From Aestuariirhabdus litorea (GTDB lineage Bacteria; Pseudomonadota; Gammaproteobacteria; Pseudomonadales; Aestuariirhabdaceae): a stretch of 64,000 nt of DNA. The DNA is taken from the NCBI RefSeq assembly GCF_003864255.1, contig NZ_QWEZ01000001.1, forward strand, positions 868,001 through 932,000, read 5' to 3'. This document shows, in pieces, positions 1-7,423 of the stretch. Under the pieces are notes generated by a model, which was not told where the DNA came from, did no database searches, and saw only the letters and a program-made list of their open reading frames with translations. The position numbers were made by a program, and so were the translations under genes. Every line of letters begins with the position of its first letter. Position 1 is the stretch's first letter.

Positions 1-1
1 G

Positions 2-865
2 GAAGCGATCAATCCACAGCTGCTCGATATGTTCACCGACAGCAAGGGGGAGGCGCTCTCCTGGATCGCCATCGTATCCCTGCTGGCCTGGGGTCTGGGC
101 TATTTTGGCCAGCCGCACATCCTGGCCCGTTTTGCCGCGATTCGCAGCAACCGTGACATTCCCGCCGCCCGCCGTATTGCGGTGACCTGGTCCGGCCTGA
201 GCCAGCTGGGTGCGCTGTTGGTCGGCTTTGTCGGCCTGCTCTACGTCACTGCCAACATGGGCGGTGAGCTGGGTGATTCCGAGAAGATCTTCATGGTGCT
301 GGTGAACGCCCTCTTTCACCCGGTGATCGCCGGTATCCTGCTGGCGGCCATCCTGGCGGCGGTGATGAGTACCGCTGACTCCCAGCTGCTGGTCTCCTCG
401 TCGGCACTGGCGGAGGACTTCTACAAGGCGCTGGTCAAGCGCGACGCAACCCCGGAGCAGGTGGTGAAGGTGGGCCGTTATGCCGTGATTGCCATCTCCT
501 TTGTGGCCCTGGCCCTGGCCCTGACCCCCGACAGCTCGGTGCTGGGGCTTGTCTCCTACGCGTGGGCGGGCTTTGGCGCCTCCTTTGGCCCGGCCCTGCT
601 GCTGGCCTTGTACTGGAAGCGGATGAATCGCAACGGCGCACTGGCGGGCATCATCGTGGGTGGCGTGACCATCGTGGTATGGAAGCAGTTGAGCGGAGGC
701 TTGTTTGATATCTACGAGATCGTGCCCGGTATCCTGTTCAGCACCATCGCGATTGTGGTGGCGACCCTGCTGAGCCCGGCGCCGGAAGCGGATATTGTTG
801 CCGAGTTCGAGCGCATGGAGTCGGAACTGGATAACGACGAGGTAGCGGGCCGGGAATCGGCCTAA
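2..865 (+). CDS. putP: Sodium/proline symporter PutP, C-terminal part (cut by window edge)
   Basis: Inner-membrane SSS-family carrier that takes up proline with Na+. The reading frame is open from the first bases, so the true start lies outside the window and about 287 residues are visible. Family landmarks are the GYFGQPHILARF segment and the STADSQLLVSSSALAEDFYK segment, both characteristic of PutP rather than of acetate or pantothenate symporters. Several hydrophobic helices follow, then a short acidic cytoplasmic tail. A hairpin terminator stands 45 bases after the stop, so this ends its transcript. The family call is firm; proline specificity is inferred from motif similarity. Confidence 0.9.
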   Translation, partial: EAINPQLLDMFTDSKGEALSWIAIVSLLAWGLGYFGQPHILARFAAIRSNRDIPAARRIAVTWSGLSQLGALLVGFVGLLYVTANMGGELGDSEKIFMVLVNALFHPVIAGILLAAILAAVMSTADSQLLVSSSALAEDFYKALVKRDATPEQVVKVGRYAVIAISFVALALALTPDSSVLGLVSYAWAGFGASFGPALLLALYWKRMNRNGALAGIIVGGVTIVVWKQLSGGLFDIYEIVPGILFSTIAIVVATLLSPAPEADIVAEFERMESELDNDEVAGRESA

Positions 866-910
866 GCAAGCGCCCATCGCTGAGACGCGACACGCAAACA
901 TCAAAAGCAT

Positions 911-944
911 AAGGCCCCCAGGTGGACCAACCATCTGGGGGCTT
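911..944. terminator. Hairpin between putP and the small convergent gene
   Basis: AAG-CCCCCA-GGTGG pairs with CCATC-TGGGGG-CTT around a 5-base loop, with one bulged G. There is no long T tract on either side, but the position between two convergent 3' ends suggests a shared terminator. Confidence 0.55.
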
Positions 945-956
945 GCTTCAGGTGGA

Positions 957-1064
957 CTAGCCGGTCAGGGCTGCCAGGGCCATCAGGGCGGCCAGGGCTA
1001 AAACAACCCAGAGTGCGATATCACCAATTCGATGCTCAAGGGCATCCAGTTCTTTGAGGGTCAT
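957..1064 (-). CDS. Putative 35-residue single-TM membrane peptide
   Basis: A short frame starting MTLKELDALEHRIGDIALW, followed by a pure Val/Leu/Ala/Met helix of about 15 residues and a Thr-Gly end. GGAG sits six bases before the ATG, which is ideal. The layout is an amphipathic charged N-terminus plus one transmembrane helix, typical of small bacterial membrane proteins that modulate a larger partner. It is convergent with putP and shares its terminator region. No family is recognised. Support comes from the ribosome site, composition and bounding terminators; a chance frame of this length is possible. Confidence 0.5.
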   Translation of the reverse strand: MTLKELDALEHRIGDIALWVVLALAALMALAALTG

Positions 1065-1117
1065 GGCCGACTCCAGCAATTAGCGGGTAACAACCTAACG
1101 GTAGCCCGTTTCCTGCC

Positions 1118-1131
1118 GATGGCTAGCCATC
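1118..1131. promoter_or_regulatory. 14-bp perfect palindrome upstream of the small membrane peptide
   Basis: GATGGCTAGCCATC is a perfect 7+7 palindrome about 55 bases upstream of the small minus-strand gene. It could be an operator; there is no further support. Confidence 0.25.
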
Positions 1132-1132
1132 A

Positions 1133-1163
1133 TAAAAAAGCCGTCTAACAGGGTTAACGGCTT
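1133..1163 (-). terminator. Minus-strand intrinsic terminator
   Basis: AAGCCGT-TAAC pairs with GTTA-ACGGCTT around a 3-base loop with one bulge, followed on the minus strand by a run of six T. It would stop leftward transcription entering from the carrier gene and so insulates the small peptide gene. Confidence 0.6.
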
Positions 1164-1230
1164 AGCGCTGATGGCTCTTATCAAGCGAGAAAAGCTACAA
1201 TGTTGCCCCTGGTCACGCCTGGAGCTCGTT

Positions 1231-2187
1231 GTGGACCTCTATCTGGATACGCTGCTGTTTACCGTTGAAATTACGGTTCCGATCTTTGTGATCGTGTTTC
1301 TCGGCGCCTTTTTGCGCCGCATCGGTTTTATCAACGAAAACTTCATCGAGATCTCCTCTCGCCTGGTGTTCAACGTCACCTTGCCGGCGCTGCTGTTCAT
1401 CAGCATCATCAAGCTGGATCTTTCCCAGGTCTTTGATCCTCGCCAATTGCTCTACTCGGTGCTGGCGACCCTGCTGGTGTTTTTCTCGCTTTGGTTTCTG
1501 TCGGGCGCGATGGTGGCCCGGGGGGATCAGCGCGGTGTGTTTGTACAGGGCTCCTTTCGCAGCAATCTTGGCATTACCGGACTCGCGCTGTCGGCCAATA
1601 TGTACGGTGAACCTGGACTGGCCATGGCGTCGTTGTTGATGGCCACCCTGACCCCGCTTTATAACGTGCTCTCGGTGTTTGCCCTGATGGCCGCCAACCG
1701 GCGGGGGGAGCGTATCGACTGGCGCGGCATCGGGCTGGGTATTGTACGCAACCCGCTGATCCTTTCTATCGCCCTCGCGGTGGTGTTGGCTCACATCAAG
1801 GTGGAGTTGCCCGCCGTACTGCTCAAGACCGGGAGCTACTTTTCCGCCATGACGCTGCCGTTGGCCCTGCTGGGGATCGGCGGTACCCTGAGCCTGAAGG
1901 CGCTGGGTAAGGCGTCGTCGCTCTCCCTGTGGACGGCAATTCTTAAGTTGGTGATGGTGCCTTTGCTCCTCACTCTGGGGGCGCTTGCGCTAGGGTTCAG
2001 GGGCGAAGCGCTGGGGATCATGTTCCTGATGTTTGCCAGCCCCACCGCCGCCGTCAGCTTTGTGATGAGCCGGGCGATGGGGGGCGACTCAGAACTGGCG
2101 GCCAGTATTATCCTGATCACCACGCTGGGCTCGCTACTCAGTATCAGCGTGGGTATCTTCCTGCTCCGCTTACTGCAGCTGGCTTGA
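1231..2187 (+). CDS. AEC (auxin efflux carrier) family transporter
   Basis: Inner-membrane carrier of about 318 residues, the usual AEC size, with ten or so hydrophobic helices and the central break typical of this inverted-repeat fold. Bacterial members move small organic acids such as malate or malonate; the substrate here cannot be read. A GTG start is preferred to the ATG 60 bases upstream: GGAG lies six bases before it, and the protein then begins MDLYLDTLLFTVEITVP, as family members do. Monocistronic; it converges on the next minus-strand gene with only a 21-base gap and no obvious terminator. Confidence 0.85.
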   Translation: MDLYLDTLLFTVEITVPIFVIVFLGAFLRRIGFINENFIEISSRLVFNVTLPALLFISIIKLDLSQVFDPRQLLYSVLATLLVFFSLWFLSGAMVARGDQRGVFVQGSFRSNLGITGLALSANMYGEPGLAMASLLMATLTPLYNVLSVFALMAANRRGERIDWRGIGLGIVRNPLILSIALAVVLAHIKVELPAVLLKTGSYFSAMTLPLALLGIGGTLSLKALGKASSLSLWTAILKLVMVPLLLTLGALALGFRGEALGIMFLMFASPTAAVSFVMSRAMGGDSELAASIILITTLGSLLSISVGIFLLRLLQLA

Positions 2188-2208
2188 CCCGCCTGCCGGC
2201 CTAAAGGG

Positions 2209-2757
2209 TTAGCGGGGCGGTGGTATTGGCTCTGATTCGCTGGCGAAGGGGTTGGTCAGGGGGGAGTCGATTCCAGCCAGCGGCACATCGGGGTGGTAGC
2301 GCTGCATGATCGTGCGGACTGCAAGCTCTTCGTGGCTGCGGGTGTCCACAATCAGCAGGTACTGACCGGCATCAATTGCTCGCTGAAAGCGGGCCGTCTT
2401 GTAGTTCTGCTGGTGACGTCCGCTCAGTGCCCCGACCCAGCCACCACTGATGATACAGAGCGCGGTAATGAGAATGACGGCGGTGCTGGAGATCTGTTCT
2501 CCGACCGGCTGGGTGCCGATGATCAGCAGGGAGATCAGGAGACCGCTCAGCCCCCCCATGATGGCACCACGCTCACCACTGTGGACAATGTTGGTGCTGT
2601 GCAGCGGGGTTGCCGCCCGCAGCTGATGGTGCATCAGCCCCTCGGTGTCCCGGCTGATGATATGAAAACGCCAGTCCGAAACGCCTTCGGCGTGCAGGTC
2701 TTCCGAGATCTGCTCCGCACTCTCGATACTGTCGGTGAGGTAATAGAGTCGTTTCAT
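2209..2757 (-). CDS. Two-TM membrane protein of unknown function
   Basis: A 182-residue protein with a cytoplasmic N-terminal part (starts MKRLYYLTDSIESAEQISED), two closely spaced helices near residues 67-85 and 92-110 joined by a short loop, and a C-terminal part containing YLLIVDTRSHEE that repeats the alpha/beta feel of the N-terminus. Similar proteins in pseudomonads are often mislabelled NAD/FAD-utilising enzymes, but I see no nucleotide-binding motif. The helices are glycine-rich (GAIMGGLSGLL, GGWVGALSG), recalling glycine-zipper stress proteins. The Shine-Dalgarno sequence is reasonable (GGAGGATCGAGCC before ATG). Function unknown. Confidence 0.8.
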   Translation of the reverse strand: MKRLYYLTDSIESAEQISEDLHAEGVSDWRFHIISRDTEGLMHHQLRAATPLHSTNIVHSGERGAIMGGLSGLLISLLIIGTQPVGEQISSTAVILITALCIISGGWVGALSGRHQQNYKTARFQRAIDAGQYLLIVDTRSHEELAVRTIMQRYHPDVPLAGIDSPLTNPFASESEPIPPPR

Positions 2758-2892
2758 GGCTCGATCCTCCGGCAGGGGGCAGGGCGGGATATCCCGACCC
2801 AGTGAGGGCTGATTATAAAAAAGAAGCCGTGGGGGTGCAGCCCTCTGTTAGATCGATTAGCTGGAAAGATGGGGTTTTTTAGATAATTAAGT

Positions 2893-4281
2893 TTAGGTCA
2901 CCGGCAACTCGCGTGCGCGTTCAAAGTAACGCTCGCAGTGGTGCGAGAGACGGTAAAAGCGCCAGCTCGACAACAGGGCCATGAGCCCCAGCCCGCTGGC
3001 CAGGCCGATCCATATGCCGATTCCTCGCCAGTCGAGTACAAAACCCAGCACGACCGCCAGACCGACGCCGACACCCCAGAAACTGAGGGCGCCCATCAGC
3101 ATCGGAATTCGGGTGTCGGGAAAACCATGCAACGCGCCGACTGCTGTGAGCTGGATACCGTCCATCACCTGAAAGATGGCGAGCACCACGAGAAAGCCGC
3201 TGGCGAGCTCGATAACCCGGGTATTGGCGGGGTCCAGGCTGTCCAGGAAAAGGGCAATGATCAGTTGTGGGAAACTCCAGATAAATAGCGCCAGCAATAG
3301 CATGACGGATGCGCCAAGGGCGATGGCGATCCAGCCACTGCGGGCCACAGCGAGCGGGTTACGCTGCCCCATGGCGCTGCCTACCCGTACCGTGGCGGCA
3401 TTACCGATGCCGAGGATAAACATGTAGGTCACTGTGCCGACCTGTATCGCGATCTGGTGGGCGGCCACCGAGGCACTGTCGAAGAAGCCCATTAGCAAAA
3501 TGGTGACCGAGAAGAGTCCCTCCTCCAGCAGGAAGGCAAGGCTGATGGGACCCCCGATGCGTAACAGGCGAATGAGGAGCGCGGGATCAAAGTCGAAGCC
3601 CCGGCTAAACAACTGGTAGCGGCGGAATGTCGGTCGGATGGCAATGATAAGGGTCAGGCTGATCACCATAAAAAGGTTGACCAGGATGCTGGCGGTGGCG
3701 GCGCCACGTACTCCCATGGCCGGAAAACCCCAGTAACCGAAGATCAGCAGGTAGTTGAGGAGGATATTGAGCAGTACGGCCACCCCCATCACCACCAGCG
3801 CGGGTAGCGGGCTCTGCAGTGAGGAGAAGAGGTTGCGGGTGGCGATCATCAGCATGGCGGGGATCAGGCTCCAGCGCATCACCTCCATGTACTCAACCCC
3901 GGTGGCCACCAGAGCGGGTTGCTGGCCCAGTAGCAGTAGCAGTGGGCCAACCCAGCCCAGGGCCAGGCTGAGGGCCGCGCTCACCCCCCCCGCTAACAGC
4001 CAGCTGTGGTGCATGCAGTGACGCAGCTGGTCAACCTCATTGGCACTCGCGGCCCGAGCCAGCAGGGGAGTAGCGGCAACGATCAGGCCGATGGCGATCA
4101 TTGAGAGCAGCAGGTAGATGTTGAGGGAGAGGGCGGTGCCTGCCAGCACCTCATAACCCAAGCGCCCGATCATGATGGTGTCGATCGCGCCGATGGCGAC
4201 CTGCCCCAGGAAAATCAGGGAAAGAGGGGTGGCGAGGGCCAGCATACTGCGAACCTCGGCCATGAGGGCGGGATGGCGCAT
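2893..4281 (-). CDS. MATE family multidrug efflux transporter (NorM-like)
   Basis: A 462-residue protein with twelve predicted transmembrane helices in two similar halves. It starts in the standard NorM style with a loop containing PLSLIFLGQVAIGAIDTIMIGRLG, and the second half contains the matching SAMGQRNPLAVARSG loop. MATE proteins export cationic drugs in exchange for Na+ or H+; the ion and drug range cannot be read. It is transcribed alone, with a 125-base upstream gap shared with the anti-sigma gene's terminator. Confidence 0.9.
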   Translation of the reverse strand: MRHPALMAEVRSMLALATPLSLIFLGQVAIGAIDTIMIGRLGYEVLAGTALSLNIYLLLSMIAIGLIVAATPLLARAASANEVDQLRHCMHHSWLLAGGVSAALSLALGWVGPLLLLLGQQPALVATGVEYMEVMRWSLIPAMLMIATRNLFSSLQSPLPALVVMGVAVLLNILLNYLLIFGYWGFPAMGVRGAATASILVNLFMVISLTLIIAIRPTFRRYQLFSRGFDFDPALLIRLLRIGGPISLAFLLEEGLFSVTILLMGFFDSASVAAHQIAIQVGTVTYMFILGIGNAATVRVGSAMGQRNPLAVARSGWIAIALGASVMLLLALFIWSFPQLIIALFLDSLDPANTRVIELASGFLVVLAIFQVMDGIQLTAVGALHGFPDTRIPMLMGALSFWGVGVGLAVVLGFVLDWRGIGIWIGLASGLGLMALLSSWRFYRLSHHCERYFERARELPVT

Positions 4282-4364
4282 ACCAGTGGTCGGAACCTGT
4301 CGGTGAAAGCGACCATTGTAGAGGTCAGTGTGTTATTTTTGAAACTCTGTTTTTTATATCAAAC

Positions 4365-4388
4365 AAAAATGCCCCCGATGAAGAGGGC
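4365..4388 (-). terminator. Intrinsic terminator of the sigma/anti-sigma operon
   Basis: On the minus strand GCCCTC pairs with GGGGGC around a 6-base loop, followed by ATTTTTG. It stands 18 bases past the anti-sigma stop codon. Confidence 0.7.
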
Positions 4389-4406
4389 TGTCGCCAAAGG
4401 GGTGAG

Positions 4407-5039
4407 TTAGATCTTCAGGTTGGGGCTGTTTCCCCGCTGGCTGTACTGCATGTCCACAATTTGCCAATGCCCCTGGGGGGTGCGGCAGACGACCCCAGTA
4501 ACGCGCTCGTTGGGGTCTTCCAGCAAAAACTCCCGGCAGTAGGTGCCGCTCCCGGTTCGGTAAGTGCGCACCGGCAGCAGGCGGCCGTCCGGCTGGTCGG
4601 GATTGCTCCAGGGCTGGGCGACCCCGCTGATGTTACGCTCCATGGTGTTCTGGAACTGAGGCAGGTTTTCCAGGCTACGGCTGAGGGTTTGCTGTGGCGA
4701 CCACTGGGCAGGGCTCGCGCCGCTGCCAGTGGAGGCCGGCAGGTTCATCCCGATCACCAGCCCGGCCACAGAAGCGGCCAGTAGCCCGCCTGCCCGAGCA
4801 AACCAACCGCCAGCGCCGGAGGTTGGAGTGGACAGCTGGGTGCCGCTGGCGTGTATCGGAGTGCGTTGGTTAAAGGCCTGGCGAACCAGGGTGTCGGCCT
4901 CGACCAGGGCCTGCAACCGGTCGCGCAGGGTTTCGTCCTCGCCGAGCTGCTGTTCCAGGCGCTGGCGGGTGGGCAGATCGAGCTCGTTGTCCATGTAGGC
5001 GCAGAGCAACTCGTCGCTGATCGGTTCGCGAACGCTCAT
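4407..5039 (-). CDS. Membrane anti-sigma factor with C-terminal surface-antigen-like domain
   Basis: A 210-residue protein. The N-terminal 60 residues (ISDELLCAYMDNELDLPTRQ) look like the helical anti-sigma domain that holds ECF sigma factors. One transmembrane helix follows near residues 81-102, then a presumably periplasmic part. Its last 50 residues (TYCREFLL, VVCRTPQGHWQIV) match the Cys-containing pattern of 17-kDa/RT0821-type surface antigens and recur in the lipoprotein downstream of the Hint gene. The start ATG overlaps the sigma stop codon (ATGA), with AAGGAGA before it, so translation is coupled to the sigma factor. It probably senses something in the periplasm and releases the sigma factor. 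Confidence 0.8.
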   Translation of the reverse strand: MSVREPISDELLCAYMDNELDLPTRQRLEQQLGEDETLRDRLQALVEADTLVRQAFNQRTPIHASGTQLSTPTSGAGGWFARAGGLLAASVAGLVIGMNLPASTGSGASPAQWSPQQTLSRSLENLPQFQNTMERNISGVAQPWSNPDQPDGRLLPVRTYRTGSGTYCREFLLEDPNERVTGVVCRTPQGHWQIVDMQYSQRGNSPNLKI

Positions 5040-5590
5040 TGGAATCTCTCCTTGCGGGTCCCAACCGCGCTTTTTTCCGGCTGAACAGTGGGGGAGTTGC
5101 ACTGTTCACTGATGGTTTTACGTGCCCTTGCCAATCGACTGGTCACGGTGCCAATAGGAATCCCGAGGGTGGCGGCCACCTCCTTGTAGGAGAGACCCTC
5201 GATGCTGACCATCAGCAGTACCAGTCGATAGGCTTCGGGCATGGCGGCCAACAGGTCCAGCACCTGTTCAAGCTGCTTCCTGCTCTCTAACTGCTGGCTG
5301 CTGTCAGGCTGTTCGTTTTCGATCACCAGATAGGGGCGCTTGCGTTGCACCACCGCCTGGGCGTTGCGTTGGTTAAAGTAGATGTTTTGTACGATGCGGT
5401 ACATCCAGCTGTCGAGCCGGGTACCCTCCTCGAACTGTTCCAGGCGTTCCAGCGCACGGCTGTAGGCCTGCTGCACCAGATCCTCTGCATCGTGGTGGTC
5501 GTTACACAGGCGCAGGGCGAATCGCTGCATCCGCGGATAGAGATCCGTCAGTGCGCGTTTGAGTTTTCGCTCCCGGAGCGTTTTGATCAT
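5036..5590 (-). CDS. ECF-type RNA polymerase sigma factor
   Basis: A 184-residue sigma-70 family protein. Region 2 contains DAEDLVQQAYSRALERLEQF and DSWMYRIVQNIYFNQRN; region 4 contains MPEAYRLVLLMVSIEGLSYK followed by a helix-turn-helix (EVAATLGIPIGTVTSRLARA). It directs transcription of a small regulon in response to an envelope signal. The chosen start, MIKTLRERK, lacks a strong ribosome site; a start 84 bases upstream is possible. It is the first gene of a two-gene operon with its anti-sigma factor, and its own promoter shares sequence with that of the divergent Hint gene, so autoregulation is likely. Confidence 0.88.
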   Translation of the reverse strand: MIKTLRERKLKRALTDLYPRMQRFALRLCNDHHDAEDLVQQAYSRALERLEQFEEGTRLDSWMYRIVQNIYFNQRNAQAVVQRKRPYLVIENEQPDSSQQLESRKQLEQVLDLLAAMPEAYRLVLLMVSIEGLSYKEVAATLGIPIGTVTSRLARARKTISEQCNSPTVQPEKSAVGTRKERFQ

Positions 5591-5634
5591 GGGCAGAGGG
5601 CCATCGGTTGGTGAAGAAGCCTGCTTTCTAGCTA

Positions 5635-5663
5635 TACAACAACTATAGAGACGATTTATTCCC
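5635..5663 (-). promoter_or_regulatory. Putative ECF promoter for the sigma factor operon
   Basis: Minus strand GGGAATAAA, 13 bases, then TGTTGTA. The same two blocks at the same spacing occur on the plus strand in front of the divergent Hint gene. This is the pattern expected when an ECF sigma factor transcribes itself and its neighbour. Assignment of the blocks as -35 and -10 is inference. Confidence 0.65.
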
Positions 5664-5705
5664 GGCAAGGGCAAAAATATTTTTTGAAATAAATTAAGGG
5701 GAGGT

Positions 5706-5734
5706 GGGAATAAAACCTGGTGCCGGCTGTTGTC
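5706..5734 (+). promoter_or_regulatory. Putative ECF promoter for the Hint-domain gene
   Basis: GGGAATAAA, 13 bases, then TGTTGTC, matching the minus-strand copy 43 bases away in 15 of 16 block positions while the spacers differ. It lies 52 bases before the Hint start codon. Confidence 0.65.
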
Positions 5735-5785
5735 CCTTGTGAGAGATGCAGAAAACTCTGCCCGCTTCCCACAAAGGAACCGACT

Positions 5786-7321
5786 ATGAAGACCCTACCC
5801 CCCCTTAAGCACAGTGGTGCATCGGCCTCACCTGGCCTGCGCCGTATTCGATTCAGCCCCCTGAAGCTGCTCAGCTGCTCAGCGCTGGCCACCATCCTGA
5901 TGGCAGCGCCCATCAGCTACGATGTGGATAGCGGAGAGTTGACCTACCAGAGTGCGTGGGCCCGCTCCTGCTTTATCGGTTGTACCCGTATCCTGATGGC
6001 GGACGGTAGCTATCGGGCGATCAAGGATATTCGGGTTGGCGAGCGGGTGGTGGGTGAGTCCGGCCAGATCAACCGCGTCGTGCAGATTGAACGGGTCCCC
6101 CTCGCGGGACGGGCGCTCTTCAGCCTCAATGGTGGTAAGGCTTTTGTAACGGCCGAACACCCCTTCCGCAGTACCGATGGATGGCGCTCCATCTCGCCTC
6201 GGGACACCTTCCGTGAAAATCCTAACCTGAGTGTGAAGGCGTTGGAGGTGGGACATGCGGTTCTGCGCTTCAGCCACTTTGAACAGGGGCTTGCCCAGGG
6301 CGGCGATGGCCTCGCCCGTGAGTTGATGCTGGTGCCTGAATTTGTTGAGGAGACGCTGACCTCCATAGAACCGAGTGAGGGTAGCTCCCTGGAGGTGGTG
6401 TACAACCTGCTGCTTGATGGTAACAACACCTACATAGCCGATGACTATCTGGTCCACAACAAGGGCGGCGATGGCGGCGGCGATGGCGGTGGCGGCGATG
6501 GTGGCGGCGGCGATGGTGGCGGCGGCGGCGATGGTGGTGGTGATGATGGCGGCTCCGATTCCAGCGGCAGTGGCAGCGGTGGCGACGACAGCGGCTCCGA
6601 TGACGATTCCAGCGGTCGTGGTGATGGCGATGACAGCGATTCCGATGACTCGGATGATGATTCCAGCGGCCGGGGCCGAGGGGGTGGAGACGATGACTCC
6701 AGCGACGACGGGCGCGGTGACGATGATGACGGAGGTCGCCGAGGGCGTGGCCTGGGGGACGATGATCTCAATGACCAGGGGTTGAAGACACGGGGCGATG
6801 GCTCGATTGACGATACCCAGCCCGGCCAGTCACGCTCTGCCGACGATGACGACTTCAATGCAGCGGGCCAGAAAACCCGTGGAGACGGCTCCATTGATGA
6901 TAGTCAGCCCGGCCAGTCACGCTCTGCCGGCGATGACGACTTCAATGCAGCGGGCCAGAAAACCCGTGGGGACGGCTCCATTGATGATAGTCAGCCCGGC
7001 CAGTCACGCTCTGCTGACGATGACGACTTCAATGCGGCGGGTCAGAAAACCCGTGGTGACGGCTCCATTGATGACTCCCAGCCAGGCCAGGTGGGTGATG
7101 ACAGTCGCGACCGTAGCCGAGATCGCTCGCGAACCGAGGATCGGAGTCGAGTAGATGATGACTCCTCTCGAACTCGCAGTAGTACCGAAGACAGGAGCAG
7201 GGTAGATGACGACTCTTCTCGTAGCAGAAGTCGCACAGAATCAGAGAGCAGGGGGTTTGATGACCGTGATGCTTTAAGTGCAGAACAGGAGGCCGAAGCG
7301 ATCGAAAACGGCTGGAGATAG
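5786..7321 (+). CDS. Secreted Hint (intein-like) domain protein with Gly/Asp-rich and 29-residue repeat tail
   Basis: A 511-residue protein; AAGGAA precedes the ATG. Residues 22-43 form an export signal after a basic N-terminus. A Hint self-processing domain spans about 62-225: it opens CFIGCTRILMADGSYRAIKD (Cys1 at 62), has the block-B motif TAEHPF (122-127) and closes with YNLLLDGNNTYIADDYLVHN. After HN comes Lys, not Cys/Ser/Thr, so ordinary splicing is unlikely and cleavage (type-B bacterial intein-like) is more plausible. A Gly/Asp/Ser-rich stretch follows (226-324), then four 29-residue repeats (325-435) each with KTRGDGSIDD, then an Arg/Ser/Asp tail. It is controlled by an apparent ECF promoter shared with the divergent sigma operon. 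Function unknown. Confidence 0.85.
   Translation: MKTLPPLKHSGASASPGLRRIRFSPLKLLSCSALATILMAAPISYDVDSGELTYQSAWARSCFIGCTRILMADGSYRAIKDIRVGERVVGESGQINRVVQIERVPLAGRALFSLNGGKAFVTAEHPFRSTDGWRSISPRDTFRENPNLSVKALEVGHAVLRFSHFEQGLAQGGDGLARELMLVPEFVEETLTSIEPSEGSSLEVVYNLLLDGNNTYIADDYLVHNKGGDGGGDGGGGDGGGGDGGGGGDGGGDDGGSDSSGSGSGGDDSGSDDDSSGRGDGDDSDSDDSDDDSSGRGRGGGDDDSSDDGRGDDDDGGRRGRGLGDDDLNDQGLKTRGDGSIDDTQPGQSRSADDDDFNAAGQKTRGDGSIDDSQPGQSRSAGDDDFNAAGQKTRGDGSIDDSQPGQSRSADDDDFNAAGQKTRGDGSIDDSQPGQVGDDSRDRSRDRSRTEDRSRVDDDSSRTRSSTEDRSRVDDDSSRSRSRTESESRGFDDRDALSAEQEAEAIENGWR
6758..7090 (+). repeat. Four in-frame tandem repeats, 87 bp (29 residues) each
   Basis: Copies begin at 6758, 6845, 6932 and 7019. Copies 2-4 are nearly identical at DNA level; copy 1 is diverged and copy 4 ends early. 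Each encodes DDDFNAAGQKTRGDGSIDD plus SQPGQSRSA. The near identity suggests recent expansion. Confidence 0.9.
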
Positions 7322-7330
7322 GCGAGGATG

Positions 7331-7375
7331 CGAGTGTAGGTTTCGTTTAAAAGCGGGACCTACTCGTATTTTTTT
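7331..7375 (+). terminator. Terminator after the Hint gene
   Basis: CGAG-TAGGT (with a 2-base bulge) pairs with ACCTACTCG, followed after TA by seven T. It separates the Hint gene from the lipoprotein gene. Confidence 0.65.
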
Positions 7376-7423
7376 CGTCTCCTTTCTAACAAGCACAAAA
7401 GCGAATGTCCTGGAGGGCTTATG

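Noticed and set aside
5706-5734. EcfG-type general stress promoter (GGAAC-N16/17-GTT)
   Set aside because: GGAAT-N17-GTT resembles it, but EcfG belongs to alphaproteobacteria and the local sigma factor is a different ECF type; the local divergent pair is the simpler explanation.
6445-6894. Pro/Ser-rich frame opposite the Gly/Asp tail of the Hint gene
   Set aside because: It is the complement of the GGC/GAT-rich repeats and has no ribosome site; the sense frame continues the Hint protein.
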